Shown one piece after another: positions 1 through 11,645 of a stretch of 64,000 nucleotides of DNA. The notes below the pieces were generated by a model. That model did no database searches. It was not told where the DNA came from and saw only the letters and a program-made list of their open reading frames with translations. How positions within the stretch are numbered: position 1 is the stretch's first letter; each line of letters starts with the position of its first letter. The stretch comes from Acholoe squamosa. Lineage: Eukaryota; Annelida; Polychaeta; Phyllodocida; Polynoidae. Location of the stretch: the NCBI GenBank assembly GCA_949317995.1, contig OX439044.1, forward strand, positions 30,390,733 through 30,454,732, given 5' to 3'. The position numbers and the translations under genes are program-made.

Positions 1-2901
1 CCTTTTTTAGCATGAACCAAAATATATACACATCAGGAAAACATGTTGGGGCATGATGTGACATGTCTGGCGTTGTTGAATGAGGTGGGGTGTATCCAGG
101 CATGCTCTGTCTCCTCCAGCCCATCACTCCACCTGCACCTGTCAAATGCCTTTAGAAAACTTACCGCACATAATCACCCGACCCATCTAGAACTCATTCC
201 GCCTGTCACTCCGCTCTCTCATTCAAAGCCAGCCATGTTTAAAGCATAGGTAATTTACGACACTGATCAATCTAACTTCCACAAGAAAAACGGTAATGCT
301 GGAGTAATGTTATTTGATTTTGGATCATTAGTACTCGGTGCGTACTCAAAGAAGCGTCAGGGCGCTGCATGTGTTCAGTCATACGGATCAAAAGCGAAAC
401 ATACTATTGAAAATACCATCACTTAAAGTTTTGATTTATCTCTGGAAGCTATCCAGAACAGGTTCTTATCCTATACAAGTCGTTATCTTTAATTGAGGCA
501 AAAGGGGGCCAGAGAGGTATTTCTTTAGATGTATACAAACCATCTTATGCTTCCTGGTACTTGATACCAATATTGGGATTTTGTTGGACCGACAATGAGC
601 AGGTGTTTGAAGATCAACACAATCAACCCAGCGGTGATGTCGTCACCCCCTCCTTGATGATATCTATCAACACAAATATTTCCCGTGATTTCAAATCTAG
701 TTTCACATAGTTACAACTACTTTCTTAAGAGAGCCTTTGATATCAGAGACATTATGATGTGCATTTGATATGCAGAAACATATATTAAACAGCGATTAGC
801 AGGTGCCACCACTTCTTAACTATGTATTCTGGGTGTATGTGTGTAAGGAAAAGGGGTGACGTTGGCCACATGACCACAGTCATTCAAGGCCATGAATGGG
901 TCCAGATCACCCATGCAAACACCATTGTGAGACCCTGTGGGAAGAGCAAACACAACTGCCCCCTAGTGGTCAGTAAAGGTGCTTCGAGAGCCTCCTCATG
1001 TCACCTTCTGTTTAACAATCCCAGACCCCTACAACACCTACCCTATAGATATGGAGGCTGTACGACTCACATCACCCACCCCATTCTATAGTACATTTTC
1101 CCACTGTCCCACCTTGCACACCTGCATATACATATGAGGGTAGCTTCACCTGAGCAGCATATGGAGGCCCCTCACCTCTTTCACTTGTAAATATTGGTTC
1201 ACAGAGTCCACAGATCGTGGGTGTACTTGTAAGGGTGTTTTTCCAGGTGAATAGGCTTTTAATGTGACAAAGTAACCCCTCATGTCCCCACCCCATCCCA
1301 CTCATACTTTACCCCGGGTACTATAGCGTCTTAGAGGACAGGAGGCCATTTTACAAGGCCAGGGACATCAAATGCAATAATACAACATAGTAGGGCCCCC
1401 GAGGGGCAAACAGGTTGTCTCTGCAATGATGACCTAAGTTGTCCAAGTGATGACCTAGGGTCGTTATTTCCCAAAGACTACCTAAGGTAGTATGCAAAGA
1501 ATACTTGCTCGTGCACCTGGTTTTCAGTGTAACTATGGCTTACCCTCTATACATAATAGTAATGTCCACTTCCCTAACAGCTCTTATCCGCTTGGGAAAA
1601 ATATCAATTGACACCTTATCTTGATTGTCTTTACAAAAATAAATCATCAACATACAGTTAAGCATGCATCAGAGACACCAAGTGACAAAGGTATAGAAAT
1701 AAATTACTACCCATTCAATCACCAGAAGGGCCTTAATAAGAAGGCCCTTAGAGGAGCCATCTGGTCATTAAAACGCTTAGAAACCGACAATTAACCACGG
1801 ACGCTGCCACACTTTACAACAAACAGCACAAGACAAAAAGGCGGGCCCTGCTCTTGAACTACCTGTTTATTATTCTAGGAGGGGCATTAGGGCGGGGCAA
1901 ATGTTAACTTAGTCTTATGTCACACAATGAGAATTACTAGTGCTCATTTGCCACATTTCAAAATGGCAGACGCCGGGTCATCCGACTACGAGGGCTCCCT
2001 TTATCATTCCTCAACAAGTTCAAATTGGTCCCTATTACCCTGTGCATTAGATATTCTATGCAGCTTTAGAACATTCCCAGCATATTAGTGATTAATTGCC
2101 TTTAGGTCATGGCATGATAGAAAGAGTAGGGGTCACTAGGTATAAAACGAGGGCCCAGTGGGCATAATCCTTTATTTGGAATCTTGTATAAATAGTTATT
2201 GTTTCATTTAGCACGTTAGGTCTCCATGTTCTTAAAATGATATTCCAAAAAAGGGTTATATCCCCGAGGATGGATGGAGATTATACCTAGTAGGTCCAGG
2301 CTTCATCCTCACATATCTTACTGGGGCCACTAGGCATAATATTGTATCTAATGGGCCACTAGGTATTGATAGGTGTCCATGTTCCATTAGAAGATGTGTC
2401 ATTCAGATAGGAACGGAAACTGAAAGTCTTTGAGATAATTAGATGAACACGAAACAGTGCAAGTAGGTTCTATAACACTGAGATCTATATAATTTCTTAC
2501 CCCAGGTTCTTATAATTTTTGAAGTCAAATCTTTATATACCAGTTAATAGAGGAGTTGCTGTTCCCCTTGTGGGGAATGAGCATGGGTGTCAATATTGCA
2601 TACAGAGTGCAGGACTTGGCATGGGCACAGCTTAATATAATACTATCATATAACAACCATATATATTATATGACCATTCTACCCATGACCGATCATTTTA
2701 TAGGAAGAAAGAAGTAGCCGGAGTGCAATATGTGCCATATGGTGCTTGTATTATCGCTCACCCTAATCTGCTGGTGTCCTGTCATCAGCTGACTGCTTGT
2801 GCTGGTCAGAACCGGGAACCAGCTACTCAAATTACTTCACCACAACACAGCCTAGCGGAACCTGGTGGTACTACAACAATGTGTGTCTAATGTGGGCGAG
2901 G
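1..2901. other. gene-poor stretch, nothing assignable
   Basis: I see no exon chain, RNA gene or clear repeat here. Open frames are short, have ordinary intergenic composition, and match no family I know. A 42-codon frame starting at 1963 with a good start context was considered and left out because nothing downstream supports it. Confidence 0.5.
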
Positions 2902-2931
2902 TGGGCAGGGAGGGAAGAGGAGGGGGTGGGG
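2902..2931 (+). other. G-quadruplex-type G-run cluster
   Basis: The plus strand has at least four runs of three or more G within 30 bases, separated by loops of about 1 to 7 bases, which fits the standard G-quadruplex pattern. There is no adjacent gene, so any role is unknown. Confidence 0.4.
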
Positions 2932-3176
2932 GAAGGAGGAAGACTCTTTTGCTGAAGAGGGCTAATAATGCGGGTACAGTGAGGTCCTAATTGCCCCAAA
3001 TCTGAAGGTTTTGACCTAAACGGGTCCATTGTCAGTGATTGTTTCCACCCCCTCGTTAGCTATCAGGTATTCGAATTCTAAAGAGGTCCTTAGATTTCTA
3101 CCATTGTGATTAGGTATACAAGTGTACCACACGGCGATTTATAAAACGGCTGGCAGTGCTCTGCTGCACGATAGAA

Positions 3177-3226
3177 GTGACCTTGAGTGCATTATAGGAG
3201 TACAGTGCACAGCTGAGCAAGGTCAC
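3177..3226. repeat. short hairpin 1
   Basis: GTGACCTTG at 3177 pairs with CAAGGTCAC ending at 3226, and an inner AGTGCA/TGCAC pairing extends the stem. The loop contains GTGCATTATAGGA, which is also found in the loop of the hairpin at 3321-3414. It could be a remnant of a small inverted-repeat element or a structured RNA; the sequence does not decide. Confidence 0.4.
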
Positions 3227-3320
3227 CATAGCTGTAAACTAGTCAGGTACCCTTAATTGATCTACATATACCTTGATTAGGTACTTGATTGATTGGAATG
3301 AAATGTACAACATTTTATAA

Positions 3321-3414
3321 AGACAATAGACAACTCCTTCTTCACATCTCAGATGCATTCGTGCATTATAGGACAACAGGCAGTCTCGATGTGAAGAAGA
3401 TCGTTGTCTATTCT
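3321..3414. repeat. long-stem hairpin 2
   Basis: The 5' arm (AATAGACAAC then TTCTTCACATC) pairs with the 3' arm (GATGTGAAGAAG then GTTGTCTATT), giving about 21 paired bases with one small internal loop and a terminal loop of about 40 bases. The size is compatible with a microRNA-like precursor or a tiny inverted-repeat element. It shares a loop motif with the hairpin at 3177-3226. Confidence 0.45.
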
Positions 3415-4429
3415 CTAAAAAATGGAGTGTATGCTTGTATGTAGATATGAATAATAGTTGACAGAGAACTAGGGCAGGAAATAAGGAAAATTATAAGCCT
3501 AACATTTTACTAACGAACTATCTCTTGTCTTCAGAACTTGAATCATAACTATCATGTCACCATGTCCCTTATCTATACACTGTCAGACCACGAGTAGATT
3601 GCTTCTATTTTTGGAAAACAGTGGTAGTTACTGTTAGTAAAATCCAATAACCTAACAGTGGGTTCTACTATACCCACTACAGTGGTCTTTATATCCCATT
3701 TACAATTGGGGCTGAGAGTGTAGGTATCTGCAATTGCCAGTACAAATTTCACCGGGCATCAGTATAAGTGATGATTTTCGAAAATGGAGAGTATACCCTT
3801 ATAGTCTTTATATTTTTATGCTGCCAAACCATAATTCACTGATTATTCAAATCTCCGAAAATACCGTGGGCAACAATAACTTGCATTTCTTATACATTAC
3901 ATGTACTTGAGTTATATCCCCAGCTCCCTACTCTTCCCACCTTTGGATATAGAGCAAAAGTACAAAAGAAACTAGCTGTTATCCTATCCATTTTGACAAA
4001 ACAGGCGGCTAACGCAAGCTCAGATTGAGTCATTTTGTACACAATAATTTTTGAGATATAAGGGAGTGATCATTCTTAACAGCAGGGGCGGGGGAGGGGT
4101 GAGGGGGTTCCAGCCCTGCCTAATGGTGGGGCCCCTAAGGGGACCCCCCCCCCTGAGGTCACAATGTCGCCAAAATGCAAGACTTCAGGTCACATGTCAC
4201 TTTTTTAGGGAAAAAGCATGTCTAATAATCTCAAAATTTAAGCCTCAAATCAAATGTCATTTTTTTTTATGGATTGGACATGTCACTTTTAAAAGGGTAC
4301 AATGTCGAAATGTCACCAAAAAATGGCCAAATGTCACCATGTCATTTTTTACCCCTTGGGGGCCATAATGGTGAGGATGACTATAATGACGATGATAATT
4401 ATTGCTCAAAAAGGAGCGATTCCTTTGGG

Positions 4430-4597
4430 GGCCATCTACAAATGACGTCATGCTGAAGGGGGGAGGGGGAGGGGTCTGGCCCGGCATAACGAAATAAATT
4501 TTAAGTATACCTTCAGCATTGGCAAATTGGTAAAATACATGACGAGGGGGAGGAGGGGGGTCAAAAAAGGTCAAATTTTGCATGACGTCATTTGGCC
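4430..4597. mobile_element. small inverted-repeat element, GGCC...TGACGTCAT ends
   Basis: The left end has GGCCATCTACAAATGACGTC and the right end is the complement of GGCCAAATGACGTCATGC, giving inverted ends of about 20 bases with a small gap. The interior is G-rich with TCAAATTTTG-type sequence. Related left ends lie at about 22239 and 35102, which supports a dispersed family. It has no coding capacity. The class is unassigned. Confidence 0.45.
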
Positions 4598-4862
4598 ACT
4601 TTACACCTAAACCCATTCCAAACCATGGTTTTATTGTACATGATTTCCTTCCAATTGTCAATAGAATATGTTGCTTCTCTCTTGGAAGCCTTGTCTCGGG
4701 CCGAGATAGTCCACGGTGGATAGTCAGTACACACGTTTGACTCTTCTATGCTCCCTAGTGTCAAAGCGACGTATTTGTTAGTGCACCGACACTCCACCTA
4801 TGTTGAACAGGGGAAACTATGTGCTCTCCTATAAATTTTCAAAGATAAAGCTGGTTAGGTAC

Positions 4863-5324
4863 AGGTATCGGACCACCAAAACATTCTGCACTATAATTTA
4901 ATGTAACTCATGCACCCGTAAAAGTGGAATTTCACCTTTCAAACACTCCAAATCACTCAAAATCATGAAGAGGCACATTTTCCCCCTCTCTGGGTGCCAG
5001 ATCCAGACGTCGTTCACCAACCCAGTTTTTCTGTACGTGCATATGTTTGAACCCATCCCCATTTTGGCCTATTCTGCACACAATTAGTGATTATTTCCAA
5101 CCTTTTTTTAAATGAATATTTTGGGATCCTAGACAAAGGAGCTGTCCCTTGTACCCCATATATTCTGAATCACAACAGGTTAAACATTTTATCTATGCTT
5201 TATTTAAAAGTTTGCAATGATTTTGAACTCTAATATAGACCAATCACAGCCCTCCAAGTCCTAAATCCGTACATCTCAGTGTATTACCGGAAGTGACGTC
5301 ATCATCAATAGTGGAACGATACCT
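4863..5324. repeat. left terminal direct repeat, copy 1
   Basis: A 462-bp block that starts AGGTATCGGACC and ends GGAACGATACCT. It is repeated at 6223-6684. Confidence 0.85.
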
Positions 5325-6222
5325 TAAAGGAAGCAGTATTTTATAATTACCTGGGAAATATGTCTCTCACATGTCCTTATTCCCAACCCAGTACAAAAAG
5401 TCCCTCAGAAATACATTTCAGCTTCTCTACAGGGGGTGTCTTAATGCCTTGGCTTACCGAGAATAACCTTGATTTTTCCTCATTTTCACCCCTCCGTCAA
5501 ATATCTGCTTACCACAAAGGAACCGATGAGCACAATGACCTGAGAATTGGTATCCTTATTGCCAAAGAGTTATTCTGCATGGTACAAATGCCAGGTTTGG
5601 GGTTTCAGTTTTTATTTCTTAGAAATCTACGCTAATATAGCAGAGGAAAATAATGAAAATCTATCAAAAATCACAATTTTTTGTCAAAAAACTGATTTTT
5701 CAGAGCTTTACCTTGCTCAGAATACACTGTACTGTCCATATTACATCTCCCAATACTGTTAACGAAATCTGTTCAAAATTTCATGTATATTTGAGCATTT
5801 TTAATGGTTTAATGGACTCTAATGGGGTTCAATACCAAGGTGGCTCGGAATCTTCCGAAGCTGCGTAAGCCCACATTTAAGCCCTATAGCTCCAATATCC
5901 AAGCACCTATGGGTCAAAATAGGACATACACTGACCAGTTATTGTGATTTTTATACAAAATCTTGATTATTTGAATATCTACACTTCTAAACCCACACTG
6001 GGAGGCATATGGGTGATTGGAGCTGAAAATTAGTGAAATTCCAGTTCTCTCCGCAACCTTAAAACCCACATTTTCCTCCATTTTTGACAGTTTTCCTGCT
6101 TATAAGGACAAAATAAGGGTTGATTTTTCATGAATAACCAATTCCTGATAAAATTGATAGCTTTTGGTTCATGTTTAGCCTGTATTTAACTATGTCCATT
6201 CCATAGGCCTATGGTTCTCTTA

Positions 6223-6684
6223 AGGTATCGGACCACCAAAACATTCTGCACTATAATTTAATGTAACTCATGCACCCGTAAAAGTGGAATTTCACCTTTC
6301 AAACACTCCAAATCACTCAAAATCATGAAGAGGCACATTTTCCCCCTCTCTGGGTGCCAGATCCAGACGTCGTTCACCAACCCAGTTTTTCTGTACGTGC
6401 ATATGTTTGAACCCATCCCCATTTTGGCCTATTCTGCACACAATTAGTGATTATTTCCAACCTTTTTTTAAATGAATATTTTGGGATCCTAGACAAAGGA
6501 GCTGTCCCTTGTACCCCATATATTCTGAATCACAACAGGTTAAACATTTTATCTATGCTTTATTTAAAAGTTTGCAATGATTTTGAACTCTAATATAGAC
6601 CAATCACAGCCCTCCAAGTCCTAAATCCGTACATCTCAGTGTATTACCGGAAGTGACGTCATCATCAATAGTGGAACGATACCT
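6223..6684. repeat. right terminal direct repeat, copy 1
   Basis: A 462-bp block apparently identical to 4863-5324. The flanks differ from those of the left block (TTAA at its left, ACACG at its right). Confidence 0.85.
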
Positions 6685-7180
6685 ACACGAGACATCTCTT
6701 TAATCGAAGAATGAGTGCCCGTGCCATAACACATGGGCACCAGACACACGTAAGAGGGTATTGTAATACACTTATCATAAAAGTATGGTCTCTTCAAGTC
6801 ATTTCGACAGCTCCTCGTTCTTATCAAGTCTTATGGAGAGTAAACAATATCATTATTACAATGTTATTAGTTTGATGGATGGATATTATGTACTCATGGA
6901 TGCACTTGAATTCAGGGCAAATTTTTCATGTCATGGTGCAAGCACCAACTTCGGACTGGATTCTCGTTCTTAATCTGATGGCCTTGATTGAGGGGTCAAA
7001 TGTCATCAAAAGTATTCAAGTAAACGAGCTGAATAAACCTTTGCGTTTTATTGCAGAAATGTATACATCTACACCCACATCAGTCTGATATTTTCGTAAA
7101 TATTTCTGTCCTGACCAAATAAGGTATGTATTCCGTTACAAAATTATTTTTTTTTAGTAATTGTACAGTAAATTGGTGAC
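6685..7180. other. no gene seen
   Basis: Unique AT-rich sequence between two repeat elements. Small frames here show no family motif. Confidence 0.4.
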
Positions 7181-7885
7181 CAGGAGGTTAATTCAAAAGG
7201 CTCTGCCATCGCTACCTATGCGATGTTAGCGTAGGCACATCTCATACCATCTCATAAGACCTAGTCATCATCCTACACTAAATTTTCTAGTAGTGTTAGG
7301 CTAGTAAGGAATAGCAAGTGCTATGCAGTCCTTCACTATTCCAGTTCCAGTACTAACACCACCCCTTATATTAGTCTGAGAAAGGATAGTGGTTTCCCCT
7401 GAATGCAAGTGCACCTGTGAGGGGACATTCCTCCTCTCAAGAGTGAATGTACCTGCTAAGATTCGTTGAGTCTACTCATGCGTTAAGGGCATAGTAACAT
7501 CATGTTTCCCTTCTCTCTTTTAGTTGGTGACATACTTGAAGACATTTTAGGGTTATATATACCCGACAGGGTATATATAAGATACCCAACAGGGTATATA
7601 TAATTAGCAGAACCCCAGTGTAGCTACTCTTGAGAGAACGAGTTTTTCCACTGCTTTTTTTTGTCTTTCACTGCTATTTTTTCTCTGTGGACCTGTTGCC
7701 ACTGTGCACAGTCTGTTTTGCTTGAAATAGTGAAAGCAGGGCTGGGGCTAACAGTGTTCACTAAAAATTGGCTGGTTATCAGAAAGGAAGGCAGGCTGAC
7801 CTTACCAACACAGTAAGGAATAAGTAAGGGAAATCAGTAACATCGCATCAGTAGCGATGGCAGAGCCTTTTGAATTAACCTCCTG
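7181..7885. mobile_element. 705-bp non-autonomous DNA element with 35-bp inverted ends
   Basis: The first 35 bases (starting CAGGAGGTTAATTCAAAAGG) recur as a perfect inverted copy at the end of the element, and similarity continues imperfectly for about 15 more bases. The centre (about 7550-7605) holds two short palindromes of the type TATACCC...GGGTATA. There is no transposase frame. The CAGG-type terminus resembles hAT-like ends, but I see no convincing 8-bp target duplication, so the superfamily is left open. Confidence 0.75.
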
Positions 7886-8719
7886 GTGGTATTGTTATCA
7901 TTCTGGACATGGAAACAATGATAATAACATTTCACTCCACTGAGCTTTCTGGGTTCATTTAGGCGATGCCCAAAACGCACATACCCACAATGAAGCCATT
8001 GTCTACATCTATACAAATATTGTACATGTCTTTGGAGGTTTATTTGGATACAACACCAGGCACGTGTAAAAGGGTTCAACTTTGCCAAGCGTGATCACCT
8101 TTAGCGTCAATCCTTTAGTATGAGGGTATGTAGGCCTGTTCGTAGGGCTGAAAAGGGAAAAAAGTTTTTTTTTTAAATGATCATACACAGTGAGAAGTGT
8201 AGTATAACTAAGATTCACCCGTCATGCCGTTTGAAAGCGGACATCTTATCAGTGTCAGGGAATTGTAATCTAATGACTGAACTCTTCAAATCTTATAAAT
8301 ATAAGGAGGGTCACTGATACTGTTGGCATAAAAAACATCTATGAATGCCTTATTCCACTTCAGTCAAGTCTGCAAAAAGTCAGAAAATATGTCAGTTGTC
8401 TCCCACTTTCACAGACTTTTCCATTCTCAAAATTCCATTTAGATTATTTCCCAACAAAGTGACTGAAAAAGTTGTTTTGCCTTGATTTTTTTAGCAGATT
8501 GATGCTCAGTTGAAGAAGATTTCAAGTCAAAGTCAGACCTTTTTCTTTATTTTTTTTTACTTTTCTCCAAATATTACTTCCTTGGAATATTTCAAAGATT
8601 TTGATATAGGTGACGATCGGAAAACTCAGTGAAGAGTTTGCTCTCTTACCATAGCTGTAGTGGTCCGTAGTGGGCCTAAATTTGCTCAAAATATTTTGAG
8701 ATTAACTGAGTAGACTTAC

Positions 8720-11645
8720 GGATCCTGAATGATATGGTCCCTTGTCGTGCCAGATAGTTCAACATTCTTCTCATCAAGCCATTTCACAGAGGGATGGCCC
8801 TCGCCATAGGGATGATAAGAAGTACACTCAATGGTGTAGACGTATCGGTTTGTGAATCCATCCACCAAGTCCTTCCTCACAGTACTACAGTCTGCTTCTG
8901 CATTAAGTTAGATATACGAACCATACAACCGATAATAATTGTTGAAATAGGATTATAGTACTTCTGAGTTCTCATCATACAAAAATAATTTAATTTGAGT
9001 GATAGGTGATGTGAATTATAGTGTAAATGGTCTTTATGTTTTACCATAGTAGTCTGGGCGGGTAGAACGGGTCATTACCCCACTTTTCACGTCTAGGCCA
9101 CGTTTTTCCTGAATGTAGTCTTTAACCATGCCATCCTTATATGAAGAAAATCAGAAGGAAGAATGTATTAAGAGAAGACCCAGATTAAGAAGTATACAGC
9201 AGGCTATTGCAAAAAGATTTGAAAACGATTTTGTCGGAGGTGGTATTCCCAAAATTGAAATGACTGACCTCAGGGAATCAATTCCCTGTTGGGTTGCCAA
9301 AAGATAATTGGTCATAAAGTAGTTTAGGAGTGGTCAGGAACTGGTGAGTGCTTCCTAATCGAGAACCAATTCCCAGACAGTTCCTTTCTCCAATTCCCTG
9401 GCCTTTCGACTATGGGAAGCATTCAGGTGGAATTAATCATGGAACCAGTTCCTCAACTTTTTGCAATGCAGTCTAATTCAGAGTAAGTCAATTCCATTAC
9501 AGTATAAGGTGGGAATTGGTCTCCCTGGGTGGAGAATCGGGAGGAACTGGAAGATGCATTAGTTACAGTGAGAATTGAATTCCAAATCTTTTCGCAACAG
9601 CCTCCAGTGGGTGTTTGCTTGGAGAAATAATTCCGAAGTACCATGAAGTACGGGGGAGGGTTGTGTTTACTATTGACATATCCTGTGAATTGATTCAACA
9701 TTGCAGGCAGGAGAAATAGCATGGGTTCTCAGACCCACATTACAGTTGAAGCACATAAGGGAATATCACTGAATTCCCCATGCCCTAATGCTAATCAGTC
9801 AATTCAGTTTCTGTTTTTATAATAATTTGACAAAAATAAAAGCTTGAAAGGTAGCATTGAATGATTTTGTTTTTCAATTTTCTGTATGTAATACAGTGAG
9901 TGAGTAATAGATGTTTAACGCCATTTCGACAGCTAAGGTCATATTCATGGCGAGAACGACATTACACAATTTCACAGAGGAATGTGTCAGTGCCCACGCA
10001 TATGTGCACCACACACATCCCGAGGGGATAGGAAAGAGGAGAAATAGACCCTTTTAAGTGGGCTAGGGAAGCCCCTGTATGTAATACATCTAATATCTAT
10101 CCAATACTACGCTACAGCCTACCCAATAATGAAGTCACTAGCAAACACACAGAACAGTCTTTGGTTAACTAGTGTTCCTGGAGGCCGTTGCGAAAAGATT
10201 GGGATATGCTTCTGTCGGAGGTCCTATTCCCAAAACTAAACTGACTGTCCTCAGGGAATCAATTCCCTGTTGGGTTGCCAAAAGGTAATTGGTCATAGAA
10301 GTGGTTCAGGAGTGGTTGGGAGTTAATGAATGATTCCAAAGTAAGAACCAATTCCTGGCTAGTTATTCCCCTCTAATTCCCTGACCTACCTACAATGGGA
10401 AGCATTCAGGTGGAACCAATCATGGAACCAGTTCCCTCAACTTTTCACAATGCAGTCTGATTCAGAGCAGGTCAATTCCATTACAGTATAAGGTAGGAAT
10501 CAGTCTCTCAGGATAGAGAATTGCTGGAAACCGGAATGTGCACTAGCTACAGTGAGAATCGTATTCCCAATCTTTTCGCAACAACCTCCTGTGCTCCTAC
10601 GTAGCACACACGCACACAGCCACAAGACATTTATAAGTAAGCGACTTACCGTTTCAGAAAATTCACTTTATAGAGTCTAGATTCTTTCTTGCACCACATT
10701 GCTGCCTCTCAATAAACATCTTATTTTGCATTAATTATATGATACATTATCTCTAAAATGCTTACCTTAGTGGGTTCCTGGGGTTCACCAACGTTACTTG
10801 TCCCATCTTTGGTCATCGGCAATGCTATAAGGTAAAAGGTTGATTAACATTGTTCGTTACTGCAAATGCAACTGCTAGAGAACTGCCTATTATTAGTATG
10901 ATAGTACTCTAATACTACATTACCATTATATTTGAAGATGCACAGATGTATTCCAAAAGAAAGATTAGCCTTTTCTTCAGCATGGCTATACACAAGAACA
11001 AGAATACGTGCACTGGCTCCCTGTTGTGTAATTACGGTGGTTCATTGTTCAGTTTTTACAAGGACCCCTTGTAGATTCAACAGTTATTTCTTACAGTGTA
11101 GCTGTTTCCAAATTACTGTGGCGCTGGGGAATTTCACACAGATATCACAAATGCCAGTAATCCGTTGCACATAGCAGTAAAAATGAAATCACATTGCTCA
11201 AAATGACATACACGCTGATACATGTATACTTCTACCATCAGATCTGTTTACTAATATCATTAGTAACAGCTCATAATAATTAATGGAAGACGTACACCAT
11301 CAATTTTGGCAGAAGTATACTGCATGCAGTTTATAATGGGGGATCGAATCCCAGTTCTCATTTCAAGAAAAAAATCAGATGATCACAATAGAATATACTT
11401 AAGACTTTATAGATGTAGCTGCTATAATAAGTTTACTACTAATCCAAAAAATGCTACCACAAAATGGCTGCAAAATGTTGCTAACTAATTATGAAACACC
11501 CCACGGTCCATGGCAGAGACCAATACCCTACTTACTACGTATTGGAATTGAGTTGGATGTATAAAAGAAAAGGGCGGATAAATGTTAACTTACCGACAAT
11601 AAGATGCAGCAGGCAAATGAAAAGGACAGCCTTTATGGAGAACAT
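8720..11645 (-). CDS. secreted Ig-like protein, 5' four exons (partial gene)
   Basis: Four exons can be joined in frame. Exon 1 (11645-11594) starts with an ATG and encodes the hydrophobic signal peptide MFSIKAVLFICLLHLIV. Exon 2 (10824-10766) begins at the likely cleavage region and is polar. Exon 3 (9135-9045) is basic and charged. Exon 4 (8897-8720) has the pattern C-x-S-x-V-R-K-D, then Y-T-I-E-C, then V-K-W-L-D-E-K, the B-strand Cys and C-strand Trp arrangement of an Ig-like domain. All junctions are GT-AG, with phases 1, 0, 1 and 2. The second Ig cysteine must lie in a further exon below 8720 that I could not find. The same exon pattern recurs in a decayed copy at 15496-17067. The product is inferred to be extracellular; the specific function is unknown. 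The Ig call rests on few residues. Confidence 0.6.
9199..9605. mobile_element. 410-bp inverted-repeat element, copy 1 (Ig-like gene intron 2)
   Basis: It begins with a diverged form of GGAGGCTGTTGCGAAAAGAT and ends with the complement of that sequence. The body aligns along its full length with the copy at 10180-10589, including the shared segment around CAGGGAATCAATTCCCTG, a 16-base palindrome. There is no coding frame. It lies in the intron between exons 2 and 3 of the Ig-like gene. Confidence 0.7.
10180..10589. mobile_element. 410-bp inverted-repeat element, copy 2 (Ig-like gene intron 2)
   Basis: The ends GGAGGCCGTTGCGAAAAGAT and ATCTTTTCGCAACAACCTCC are inverted repeats of about 28 bases with few mismatches. 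The body is related throughout to 9199-9605 but clearly diverged from it, so these are two older insertions rather than a fresh duplication. Both copies lie in the same intron. Confidence 0.75.

Larger units (their letters stand above)
4863..6684. mobile_element. non-coding element with 462-bp terminal direct repeats (copy 1)
   Basis: Two 462-bp blocks (4863-5324 and 6223-6684) in the same orientation look identical by eye and flank 898 bp of unique DNA. Each block begins AGGTATCG and ends CGATACCT, so every terminal repeat itself has short inverted ends. I see no TG...CA ends, tRNA primer site or polypurine tract, and no coding frame. The element at 19347-21179 has the same plan with different sequence (repeat 462/461 bp, interior 910 bp). 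It could be a non-autonomous LTR-like element, two copies of one inverted-repeat element around a shared segment, or a local duplication. The near identity of the repeats argues for a recent origin. Confidence 0.6.

Noticed and set aside
1963-2088. Possible first exon starting MADAGSSDYEGS
   Set aside because: Good start context, but only 42 codons, and I found no downstream exon.
4051-4661. Open frames of 105 and 134 codons on opposite strands
   Set aside because: They run through G- and C-rich simple sequence and an inverted-repeat element; no family pattern.
4863-6684. Classical LTR retrotransposon
   Set aside because: Direct repeats are present, but there are no TG...CA ends, primer-binding site, polypurine tract or proteins; kept as an unclassified element.
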